Positions 28,776-36,342 of a stretch of 64,000 bases of DNA are shown in pieces. Positions within the stretch are counted from its first letter, which is position 1, and each line of letters begins with the position of its first letter. Origin of the DNA: Cellulosimicrobium cellulans (GTDB lineage Bacteria > Actinomycetota > Actinomycetes > Actinomycetales > Cellulomonadaceae). Made by a program: the position numbers and the translations under genes. Under the pieces are notes generated by a model that did not search any database, was not told where the DNA came from, and was given only the letters and a program-made list of their open reading frames with translations. Where the stretch lies: assembly GCF_024124905.1 (NCBI RefSeq), contig NZ_JAMXST010000001.1, positions 868,001 through 932,000 of the forward strand. Direction: 5' to 3'.

Positions 28776-29971
28776 GCTCCGGTCACGGTCGAGCCGACCG
28801 GTCCGGCACCCCGCACGAGGGCTCGGCCGTCGCCGTCGACGCGGCGGCGCTCGACGACGCTCCGCCGCACGGGGTCGAGCTCGACCTCGACCCGGAACCC
28901 GTTCCGCCCGTCGAGCCGGACGGTCCCGCCGGCGGCGCGGACCCGCTCCTCGATCCCCCGCAGCCCGTTGCCGGGCTCCACACGCGCGGCGCCCCACCCG
29001 TCGTCCTGCGCGACGAGCCGCACCCGGCCCTCGTCGGCGGTGACGACGACGTCGAGCACGGTCGCCTCGGCGTGCCGGATCGCGTTGGTCAGCGCCTCCT
29101 GGACCACGCGCACGAGCACGACCGTCTGGTCCTCGTCGACAGTGACGTCGTCGGCGACGGCGACTCGCACGCGCGGCACGGTCACCCGCTCGGCGAGCGC
29201 GCCGAGCGACTCCTGCAGGCTGGGCGCCTGCCGCCGCAGCTCGCCCACCGTGGCGCGCACGTCGCCGAGCAGCTCACGGGCGACGCCCTTGGCCCGGAGC
29301 ACGTGCTCGCGCGCCGGGCCGCCGTCCTGGTGGCTCGCCGTCTCCAGCTCGAGGGCGAGCACGGTGAGCTGGTGGCCGAGGACGTCGTGCAGCTCGCGCG
29401 CGATCCGCAGGCGCTCCTGGGAGCGCGTCGACTCGTCCCGCAGCACCGCCGCCGCCCGCAGCTCGACGTGCGCGACGGCGAGCTGCTCGCGCATGCGCCG
29501 CTCGCGCTGGAGCGCGAGGGTCGAGCCGACGCTCGCGACCTGGAGCAGCAGGTAGATCGTCGCGGTGAGCAGGGCGTCGGTCGCCGAGCCGCGCAGCCCG
29601 ACGGCGGCACCGACGACCACGGCGTTCACCGCGACGACGACCGCGACGACCGGCACGGGCACCACGTACACGCTCAGCGCCGCGACGACGACGAGCAGGA
29701 TCGGGAGCCAGCCCGCGCCGGGCGCCGTGAGCACGAGCGTCCCCACGAGCACGACCTGCGCGCCCAGCAGCGTGTACGCGCGGGGCGTGGCGAAGCCCGA
29801 CCCGAGGACGATCCCGACGGTGGCCAGGACGAACGCCGCGAACACCGCGAGCCAGGCCACGACGGGGAGCGTCAGGGCATCGGGGGCGGCGATCGGGACG
29901 AGCGCCCCGATGCCGAGGATGACGACGAGCATCGCGATGCCCGCCCACACCTCCGGGTCGGTCCGTCGCAT
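28772..29971 (-). CDS. NarL-type sensor histidine kinase
   Basis: The 399-residue membrane kinase has about six hydrophobic segments in the first 150 residues with hardly any extracellular domain, a HisKA_3 dimerisation helix with the phospho-acceptor in RIARELHDVLGHQLTVLALELE (core RELHDVLGHQLTV), and an HATPase domain (VQEALTNAIRHAEAT, then GNGLRGIEERVRAAGG). The lack of a sensor domain resembles intramembrane-sensing kinases linked to ABC exporters. Divergent from the ABC operon by 172 bases, which carries a dyad. Confidence 0.93.
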   Translation of the reverse strand: MRRTDPEVWAGIAMLVVILGIGALVPIAAPDALTLPVVAWLAVFAAFVLATVGIVLGSGFATPRAYTLLGAQVVLVGTLVLTAPGAGWLPILLVVVAALSVYVVPVPVVAVVVAVNAVVVGAAVGLRGSATDALLTATIYLLLQVASVGSTLALQRERRMREQLAVAHVELRAAAVLRDESTRSQERLRIARELHDVLGHQLTVLALELETASHQDGGPAREHVLRAKGVARELLGDVRATVGELRRQAPSLQESLGALAERVTVPRVRVAVADDVTVDEDQTVVLVRVVQEALTNAIRHAEATVLDVVVTADEGRVRLVAQDDGWGAARVEPGNGLRGIEERVRAAGGTVRLDGRNGFRVEVELDPVRRSVVERRRVDGDGRALVRGAGPVGSTVTGA

Positions 29972-30005
29972 CCCTCCACCCTACGGACCCGTCGGCCGGG
30001 CGCGA

Positions 30006-30046
30006 CGTGCCGGAAGTCATGGGCGGGGTCGGTGACGACCGGCACG
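30006..30046. promoter_or_regulatory. Possible response-regulator site in the kinase/ABC intergenic region
   Basis: Eight-base inverted arms CGTGCCGG (30006-30013) and CCGGCACG (30039-30046) are 25 bases apart, with TGAC and GTCA half-sites inside. A TAGCGT at about 30069-30074 could be the -10 of the ABC operon. It is a weak call from pattern and context. Confidence 0.3.
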
Positions 30047-30143
30047 CGCGGGCCGGTCCCCGCGGTCCCTAGCGTCGGAGCACGCACCTGGGCAGGACGA
30101 CCCGAGCGGTGGCACGCACGCCGCGGACGAGCAGGAGGACGAC

Positions 30144-31115
30144 ATGGACGCCGTCGACGCACGGAACCTCACGAAGCGCTACCGCCGCAAGGGCGGAACC
30201 ACGACGGCGGTGGACGACGTCAGCCTCGTCGCCGTCGAGGGCGAGGTCCTGGGGATCCTCGGCCCCAACGGGGCGGGGAAGACGACGACGGTCGAGATGG
30301 TCGCGGGCGTGCGCCGACCCGACCACGGGTCCGTGCGGGTGCTCGGCCTCGACCCGTTCACGGACCGTGCCGCGGTGCGCCAGGTGCTCGGGGTGCAGCT
30401 CCAGTCGGGCTTTCTGCACGGCGCGCTGACGGTGCGCGAGCTCGCGCACCTCTACCGCACGTTCTACGGCGCGGGCCGCGACCCCGACGAGCTGGTCGCG
30501 ACGCTCGGGCTCGAGGAGCAGCGCGACGTGCGCTACGAGCGGCTCTCGGGGGGTCAGCAGCAGCGGGTCGCGATCGTCCTCGCGCTCGTGGGGGACCCGC
30601 GCGTCGTGATCCTCGACGAGCTCACGACCGGGCTCGACCCGCAGGCCCGCCGGCAGGTCTGGGGCGTCGTGGAGGACCTGCGCGACGGCGGCGCGACCGT
30701 GCTCCTCGTCTCGCACCTCATGGAGGAGGTCGAGCGGCTCTGCGACCGCGTGACCCTGATCGAGAGCGGTCGCGTCGTCGCGCACGACACCCCGGCCGGG
30801 CTGGTCGCGGGTGCCGGGCTGGACCAGCGCGTGCGGTTCCGCGTCGCGCAGCCTCTCCCGCCCGCGCTCCTGGACCGCGTCCCCGGCGTGGACGACGTCG
30901 CGGTCCGCGGGGACCAGGTCGTGGTGACCGGTCGCGGCGACCTGCTCCAGGAGGTGAGCACCGCGCTCGTGCGGGCCGGCGTCGTCGCGACCGAGACCCG
31001 GCTCGAGCGCGCGACGCTCGACGACGCGTTCCTCGCCCTGACGGGACGCCCGCTGACCGACGACCTGCCGGGCGAGTCCCGGGCGACGACCGCCCCGACC
31101 GAGGAGGCCGCATGA
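30144..31115 (+). CDS. ABC transporter ATP-binding protein (drug/lantibiotic exporter type)
   Basis: The 323-residue ATPase has Walker A GPNGAGKTTT at about residues 39-48, a Q-loop, the signature LSGGQQQRVAIVLAL, Walker B RVVILDELTTGLDP and an H-loop LLVSHLMEEVE. The last 90 residues form the C-terminal domain seen in the DrrA/CcmA exporter group. Note T rather than P after the Walker B glutamate (DELTTGLD), which is common in this clade. It overlaps the permease by ATGA. It and the permease probably answer to the divergent two-component system. Confidence 0.93.
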   Translation: MDAVDARNLTKRYRRKGGTTTAVDDVSLVAVEGEVLGILGPNGAGKTTTVEMVAGVRRPDHGSVRVLGLDPFTDRAAVRQVLGVQLQSGFLHGALTVRELAHLYRTFYGAGRDPDELVATLGLEEQRDVRYERLSGGQQQRVAIVLALVGDPRVVILDELTTGLDPQARRQVWGVVEDLRDGGATVLLVSHLMEEVERLCDRVTLIESGRVVAHDTPAGLVAGAGLDQRVRFRVAQPLPPALLDRVPGVDDVAVRGDQVVVTGRGDLLQEVSTALVRAGVVATETRLERATLDDAFLALTGRPLTDDLPGESRATTAPTEEAA

Positions 31116-31918
31116 CCACCACCGTCCCCGCCGTCACGACCCCGTCCGGACGGGGCGCCTCGACGCGTCCCGGGCCGCGCGCGTGGGCGGCGCTGGTCGG
31201 CGCCGAGGCGCGGATGGTCGCGCGCGACACCGCCGGGCTCGTCATGCCGTTCGGCATGCCCGTGCTGATCCTCGTCATGTACGGGCTCAGCGACGCCACG
31301 ACGACGGTCCTCCCGGGCTCGGGCGGACGGACGGCGTTCGACGTCTTCGTCGTGCCGGTCGTGCTCGCCGTCGTCGTCGGCATGATCGGCGTCGTCAACA
31401 TGCCGAGCTTCCTGGCCTACTACCGGCGGTCCGGCATCCTCAAGCGTCTGTCCGTCACGCCCGCGTCGCCCGCGATGGTGCTCGTCGCGCAGGTCGTGGT
31501 GAGCGTCGCCCAGACCGCCGGGGGCGTCGCGCTCGCCCTCGGCGTCGCGACGGTCGCGTTCGACGCACGGCTCCCCGCCTCCCCCGGGGTCGCGCTCGGC
31601 GTGCTCGCCCTGGCGTCGGCGGCGATGTACGCGGTCGGGATGCTCGTGGCCGCCGTCGCGCCGACCCCGAACGCCGCGCTCGCGCTCGGCCTCGTCGCGT
31701 TCTTCGCGTTCGGGGCGACGGGCGGCATGTTCGGCGCCGTGTCGAACCTCCCCGAACCGGTCGCGCGGGTCGGGGAGATGCTGCCCTTCGGCGCCGCGGT
31801 GCAGGCGCTCGGCGACGCGTGGGCAGGGCAGCCCGTGGAGCCGGCGCACCTCGTCGCGCTCGGCGGCGCGGTCGTCGTCGGGACCGTCGGCGCGGCGCGC
31901 TGGTTCCGCTGGACCTGA
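31112..31918 (+). CDS. ABC transporter permease (ABC-2 type)
   Basis: The 268-residue membrane protein has about six hydrophobic segments and fits the ABC-2 type permeases that pair with DrrA-like ATPases: a first helix around MPFGMPVLILVMYGLS, a cytoplasmic stretch FLAYYRRSGILKRLSVTP, which is the typical coupling motif, and a last helix with LVALGGAVVVGTVGA. The ATG at 31112 overlaps the ATPase stop. Substrate class (drug, lipid or peptide) is not visible. Confidence 0.9.
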   Translation: MTTTVPAVTTPSGRGASTRPGPRAWAALVGAEARMVARDTAGLVMPFGMPVLILVMYGLSDATTTVLPGSGGRTAFDVFVVPVVLAVVVGMIGVVNMPSFLAYYRRSGILKRLSVTPASPAMVLVAQVVVSVAQTAGGVALALGVATVAFDARLPASPGVALGVLALASAAMYAVGMLVAAVAPTPNAALALGLVAFFAFGATGGMFGAVSNLPEPVARVGEMLPFGAAVQALGDAWAGQPVEPAHLVALGGAVVVGTVGAARWFRWT

Positions 31919-31935
31919 GGCCGGCTCCGCCGGCC
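31919..31935. terminator. Short hairpin after ABC permease
   Basis: GGCCGGC and GCCGGCC pair around a 3-base loop immediately after the permease stop, in the convergent gap before the synthetase-like gene. No T-tract, so termination strength is uncertain. Confidence 0.4.
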
Positions 31936-31967
31936 ACCGGCGCCGCCGACCCGCGGGGTGGGTGGCG

Positions 31968-32741
31968 TCAGCCGTCGTGGCGGCGCTCGTGGAACGCCTC
32001 GTCGGCGACCTGCGCCGTCCGCATGAAGCTCTCCATCACCTCGCGCGGCGTGGCGAGCTCGTCCGTGTTCTCCGTGGGCTCGGGCACGCCGTCGAGGCCG
32101 CGCACCTCGTCGTGGATGCGCTCCATCGTGGTGTCGAGCGTCGCGGCGACGTCGGCCGCGAGCTTGAGGGCGTCGGTGAGGTGCTGCGGCACGTCTCGCT
32201 GGTACTTGTAGTAGATCTTGTGCTCGAGGCTCGCCCAGAAGTCCATCGCGATCGTGCGGAGCTGGATCTCCACCACGACGTCCTCGACGCGGTCCGACAG
32301 GAACACCGGCACCTGCACGATGAGGTGCAGGCTCTTGTACCCGTTGCCCTTGGGGTGGGCGATGTAGTCGCGCTCCTCCAGGACCGTGAGGTCGCGCTGG
32401 CCGACGAGCAGGTCCCGCACGCGGTAGATGTCCGAGACGAACGCGCACGTCACGCGCACGCCCGCGACGTCGAACATGTTCTCCCGCACGCCCTCCGGAG
32501 TGAGCGGGATCCCCTTGCGCCGCGCCTTCGCGACGATCGAGTCGAGCGACTTCAGGCGCGAGCCGAGGTGCTCGATGGGGTTGTCGTCGTGGACGTGCCG
32601 GAACTCGTCGCGCAGGACGGTGATCTTGGTCATCACCTCGTCGATGCCGAACTTGTAGTTCATCATCAGGCGCCGGAACTCGCGGACGCGCGGACCGATC
32701 TCCGCGGGGAGCGGTACGTCGTCGGCCGTCAGGTGCGTCAC
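31968..32741 (-). CDS. Small alarmone synthetase-like protein (RelA/SpoT synthetase domain)
   Basis: The 257-residue protein has only the nucleotidyl-transferase domain of the RelA/SpoT family, with no HD hydrolase, TGS or ACT domain. Recognisable pieces are YKFGIDEVMTKITVLRDEF, DVAGVRVTCAFVSDIY, KGNGYKSLHLIV and EIQLRTIAMDFWASLEHKIYYK (core TIAMDFWASLEHKIYYK), all conserved in the synthetase fold. Such small synthetases make (p)ppGpp or pGpp when cells meet wall or other stress. The GTG at 32741 follows GAGAGGA. It is divergent from ligD by 180 bases. Confidence 0.9.
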   Translation of the reverse strand: MTHLTADDVPLPAEIGPRVREFRRLMMNYKFGIDEVMTKITVLRDEFRHVHDDNPIEHLGSRLKSLDSIVAKARRKGIPLTPEGVRENMFDVAGVRVTCAFVSDIYRVRDLLVGQRDLTVLEERDYIAHPKGNGYKSLHLIVQVPVFLSDRVEDVVVEIQLRTIAMDFWASLEHKIYYKYQRDVPQHLTDALKLAADVAATLDTTMERIHDEVRGLDGVPEPTENTDELATPREVMESFMRTAQVADEAFHERRHDG

Positions 32742-32921
32742 GGTGTTCCTCTCGGTCTGCCTCGTCCCGGCGGTCTCCACGGCTGGGTCGGACCGCCTCC
32801 TCCAGTGTGCACGGTCGAGGGCGCCGGGAAGTTCCCGCCGCGGCCCGCGGGCAGGGTCCTTGGTCCCGCGTCGGGTCCCGCCCGGCAGGCGGCGCGGACG
32901 GGCGCGCGTCACGATGGGCCC

Positions 32922-35615
32922 ATGGCCACCTCATCGAGCCGCGGCGCGGGCGAGACGGTGAGCGTCGGGGGCCACCGCCTGCGGCTCACGAACCTCGACA
33001 AGGTCCTCTACCCCGCCACCGGCACGACGAAGGCGGACGTCCTCGCGTACCTCGCGGCCGTCGCCGACGTCATGCTCCCCCACTGCGCCCACCGGCCCGC
33101 GACGCGCAAGCGCTGGCCGGACGGGGTCGACGGGCAGGTGTTCTTCCAGAAGAACGCGGGGCAGGGCGTGCCGTCGTGGGTGCGCACGCGCCGCATCCAG
33201 CACAAGAGCAGCGCGAACGACTACGTGCTCGTCGACGACCTGGCCACGCTGACGTGGCTCGGCCAGACGGCGTCGCTGGAGCTGCACGTGCCGCAGTGGC
33301 AGTTCGGCCGCACCGGGGTCCACCTGAACCCGGACCGGCTCGTCCTCGACCTGGACCCGGGGCCCGGGGCCGGGCTGGCCGAGTGCGCGGAGGTCGCGCG
33401 CCTGGCCCGGCAGATCCTGCAGGGCATGGGGCTCGAGCCCCTGCCCGTGACGAGCGGGTCCAAGGGCATCCACCTGTACGCCGCGCTCGACGGCAAGCAG
33501 GACGCCGCGGCCGTCTCCGCCGTCGCGCACGAGCTCGCGCGCTACCTCGAGGCCGAGCACCCCGACCTCGTCGTGAGCGACATGAAGAAGTCGCTGCGCG
33601 GCGGCAAGGTGCTCGTCGACTGGAGCCAGAACAACGGCAACAAGACGACCATCGCGCCGTACTCGCTGCGCGGGCGCAAGCACCCGACCGTCGCGGCGCC
33701 CCGCACGTGGGAGGAGCTCGACGACCCGGACCTGCGGCACCTCGACAAGGACGAGGTGGTCGAGCGCGTGCGGACGATCGGCGACCCGCTCGCGGCCCTC
33801 ACCCTCGGCCACCTCTCCGCGCTCGAGCCCACGCCCGAGCGCATGGCGACGTTCGAGCGCAAGGGCGCTGCGACGTCGGGCAGCGGCGGAGACGGCCCCG
33901 GGGCGAGCGACGACGACCGACCCGACCGCCTGCACCGGTACCGCTCGATGCGTGACGCCCAGCGCACGCCCGAGCCGGTGCCGGACGACGCACCGCCCCC
34001 GAGCGCGGGCAACAGCTTCGTCATCCAGGAGCACCACGCCCGGCGGCTGCACTGGGACTTCCGGCTCGAGCACGACGGCGTCCTCGTGAGCTGGGCGCTG
34101 CCCCGCGGCGAGCCGACCGACCCGAAGAAGAACCACCTCGCCGTCCAGACCGAGGACCACCCGCTCGCGTACGGGTCGTTCGAGGGCACGATCCCGCAGG
34201 GCGAGTACGGAGCGGGCGAGGTGACGATCTGGGACGCCGGAACGTACGAGCTCGAGAAGTGGCGCGACGGCAAGGAGGTCATCGTCACCCTCCACGGCGA
34301 GCAGCACGGCACGCGCCGCCTCGCGCTCATCCACACGGGCGGCCGCGACGGCCGCGAGGACGACAACTGGCTCATCCACCTCATGGCCCCGCGCGGCGGC
34401 ACCCCGGGGCCGGTGTCCGCGGGAGGCCGCGACCAGGGCGAGACGAAGAAGGCGGGTGGGGCGCTCGCGCCGGGTCGTGGCGGGTCTGGCGGGAGCGCCG
34501 AGGAACGAGGCGCGGATGGTAGACCCGGCGCGAGCGCCCCACCCGCCACCCAGCCCGACCACGGCCCCGACCAAACCCCGACCGAACCGCAGCCGGCTCG
34601 GACGGACTGGCGGCCCATGCTCGCTTCTCCCGCGACGCCAGGCGACCTGCGCGACGGCGATGGTTGGGCGTTCGAGATGAAGTGGGACGGGTTCCGGGCG
34701 CTCGCGCACGTGTCGCACGGCCAGGTGCGGCTCGTGAGCCGCTCGGGCAAGGACATGACGGTGACGTACCCGGAGCTGCAGGCGCTCGCCGACCAGGTCC
34801 CCGCCGAGGCGCTGCCCGTGGTGCTCGACGGGGAGATCGTCGCGCTCGATGCGCGCGGGCGCCCGAGCTTCCGCCGCCTGCAGCAGCGCGCGAACATCGC
34901 CAAGCCCGGCGACGTGGCGGCGGCGCGGCGGAAGGTCGCCGTCGACCTCATGGTGTTCGACATTCTCGAGACGGCGGGGCGCTCCTTGGCGAAGCGCCCC
35001 TACGACGAGCGCCGAGAGCTCCTCGAGGACGTGCTCGACGACGCGCACGCACCCGTGCACGTGCCGCCCGCGTTCGACGGCGACCTCGACGCGGCGATGG
35101 AGACGTCGAGGCGGCTCGGCCTGGAGGGGGTCGTCGCCAAGCGGCGCGACGGCACGTACTCGTCCGGTCGCCGGTCGACGCTGTGGCTCAAGCTCAAGCA
35201 CGCGCAGTCGCAGGAGGTCGTCGTCGTGGGGTGGCGGCCGGGGCACGGCGACCGGACGCACCTCGTCGGGTCGCTCCTGCTCGCGGTGCCCGACGGCGAC
35301 CGGCTGGTCTACGTGGGCCGCGTCGGGTCGGGCTTCACGGACGCCGAGCGACGCGACCTCGTCGCCGAGCTCGGCCGGATCGAGCGCACGACGGCGCCCG
35401 CGACGGGAGTGTCCCGCGAGGACGCGCGGGACGCGCGCTGGGTCTCGCCGCGCCGGGTCGCCGAGGTCGTCTACGCCGAGTGGACGGGGCCCGGCGAGGG
35501 CGAGGGCGACGACATCCCGTTCGGCAAGCTGCGGCACCCCGTCTGGAAGGGGTGGCGGCGCGACAGGTCGCCGGCCGACGTCGTGCGCGAGGAGCCCGCG
35601 ACGCTCGACCGGTGA
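32922..35615 (+). CDS. ligD: Multifunctional NHEJ DNA ligase LigD (polymerase-PE-ligase order)
   Basis: The 897-residue enzyme repairs double-strand breaks with Ku. In order: primase-polymerase domain (residues about 15-300, with VLDLDPGPGAG and the catalytic Asp pair, and SGSKGIHLYAALDG), 3'-phosphoesterase domain (about 355-480, with HHARRLHWDFRLEHDG and GEYGAGEVTIWD), and the ATP ligase domain (about 560-890) with the nucleotidylated lysine K587 in FEMKWDGFRA. This is the M. tuberculosis order. Residues about 510-542 in the linker are encoded by a copy of the structured repeat. ATG 32922 fits the family start. Confidence 0.95.
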   Translation: MATSSSRGAGETVSVGGHRLRLTNLDKVLYPATGTTKADVLAYLAAVADVMLPHCAHRPATRKRWPDGVDGQVFFQKNAGQGVPSWVRTRRIQHKSSANDYVLVDDLATLTWLGQTASLELHVPQWQFGRTGVHLNPDRLVLDLDPGPGAGLAECAEVARLARQILQGMGLEPLPVTSGSKGIHLYAALDGKQDAAAVSAVAHELARYLEAEHPDLVVSDMKKSLRGGKVLVDWSQNNGNKTTIAPYSLRGRKHPTVAAPRTWEELDDPDLRHLDKDEVVERVRTIGDPLAALTLGHLSALEPTPERMATFERKGAATSGSGGDGPGASDDDRPDRLHRYRSMRDAQRTPEPVPDDAPPPSAGNSFVIQEHHARRLHWDFRLEHDGVLVSWALPRGEPTDPKKNHLAVQTEDHPLAYGSFEGTIPQGEYGAGEVTIWDAGTYELEKWRDGKEVIVTLHGEQHGTRRLALIHTGGRDGREDDNWLIHLMAPRGGTPGPVSAGGRDQGETKKAGGALAPGRGGSGGSAEERGADGRPGASAPPATQPDHGPDQTPTEPQPARTDWRPMLASPATPGDLRDGDGWAFEMKWDGFRALAHVSHGQVRLVSRSGKDMTVTYPELQALADQVPAEALPVVLDGEIVALDARGRPSFRRLQQRANIAKPGDVAAARRKVAVDLMVFDILETAGRSLAKRPYDERRELLEDVLDDAHAPVHVPPAFDGDLDAAMETSRRLGLEGVVAKRRDGTYSSGRRSTLWLKLKHAQSQEVVVVGWRPGHGDRTHLVGSLLLAVPDGDRLVYVGRVGSGFTDAERRDLVAELGRIERTTAPATGVSREDARDARWVSPRRVAEVVYAEWTGPGEGEGDDIPFGKLRHPVWKGWRRDRSPADVVREEPATLDR
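34451..34547 (+). repeat. Structured repeat, copy B, inside the ligD linker
   Basis: Outer arms 34451-34476 and 34522-34547 pair perfectly over 26 bp. The 45-nt interior is GTGGCGGGTCTGGCGGGA, an inner stem GCGCC / GGCGC closed by the loop GAGGAACGA, then GGATGGTA. Against copy A (16860-16963) the outer arms differ at 8 of 26 positions, each with the matching change in the other arm. The element is read in frame by ligD and lies between the phosphoesterase and ligase domains. Confidence 0.85.
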
Positions 35616-35708
35616 CGGATCGTCGACGGCCGTTGACGCGGCCCGCGACCCGCGGGACCGTTGCAGCGTCGAGGCTTCTCGGCTCCCCTCCGACGCAGGA
35701 CGGTGACC

Positions 35709-36218
35709 ATGACCGACACGTCCTCCGCACCTCCCGCCCCCGAGCGCCCGCCCCGGCTCCCGCCGCGCTGGTTCGTCCGTACGGCCTGGGTCGTGCACCG
35801 CGCGTACTACCGGGTCACGGGTCACCGGCGGGGCCTGTGGCGCCCGCAGCCCGAGAAGTGGGGCACGCTCCTGCTCCGCACGGTCGGGCGGCGCTCCGGC
35901 CGCGAGCACGACGTGATCGTCGGCTACGTCGAGGACGGCCCGAACCTCGTCACGCTCGCGATGAACGGCTGGGCCGCGCCCGAGCCGGCGTGGTGGCTCA
36001 ACCTCCAGGCGCACCCCGACACCACCGTCGAGCTGCACGGCGAGACGCGCGCCGTCCACGGTCGCGCGGCCGAGGGGGCGGAGCGCGCCCGGCTCTGGGA
36101 GCGGTGGCGCACGTTCGACCACGCGCTGGACGGGTTCGCCGCGCGCCGCCCGACCGAGACGGCGGTCGTCGTGCTGGAGCCCCGTCCCGCAGAGGCGCCC
36201 GCCGGCGACAGCGCGTAG
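35709..36218 (+). CDS. Deazaflavin (F420)-dependent nitroreductase family protein
   Basis: The 169-residue protein is of the DDN split-barrel type that binds reduced coenzyme F420: LLLRTVGRRSGREHDVIVGYVEDGPNLVTLAMNG (core TVGRRSGREHDVIVGY) is the family signature, followed by PAWWLNLQAHPDTTVELHGE (core WWLNLQAHPDTTVEL). It has about 30 extra residues at the N-terminus, Pro-rich. The ATG at 35709 (MTDTSSAPP) has GGTGACC just before it and no strong ribosome-binding site. Substrate unknown. Supports an F420-making actinobacterium. Confidence 0.88.
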   Translation: MTDTSSAPPAPERPPRLPPRWFVRTAWVVHRAYYRVTGHRRGLWRPQPEKWGTLLLRTVGRRSGREHDVIVGYVEDGPNLVTLAMNGWAAPEPAWWLNLQAHPDTTVELHGETRAVHGRAAEGAERARLWERWRTFDHALDGFAARRPTETAVVVLEPRPAEAPAGDSA

Positions 36219-36325
36219 GGCGGGGGCGCTGCCGACGCGTCCCGCCGGTCGTCACCCGGTGCTGGGCGCGGCTCTCGGCCTGGTCCGGGAACCGGTCCGG
36301 GACGTCGAAGGGGCGTCCGTGCAAT

Positions 36326-36335
36326 TGGTATACCA
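36326..36335. promoter_or_regulatory. GntR-type palindrome over a possible leaderless promoter
   Basis: TGGTATACCA is a perfect palindrome in the context AATTGGTATACCATTT, seven bases before the lipoprotein start. It fits the GntR/FadR-group operator style (TNGTATACNA). TATACC at 36329-36334 could itself be the -10, putting the transcript start at or next to the ATG. No GntR gene is in the window. Confidence 0.6.
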
Positions 36336-36342
36336 TTTCGCC

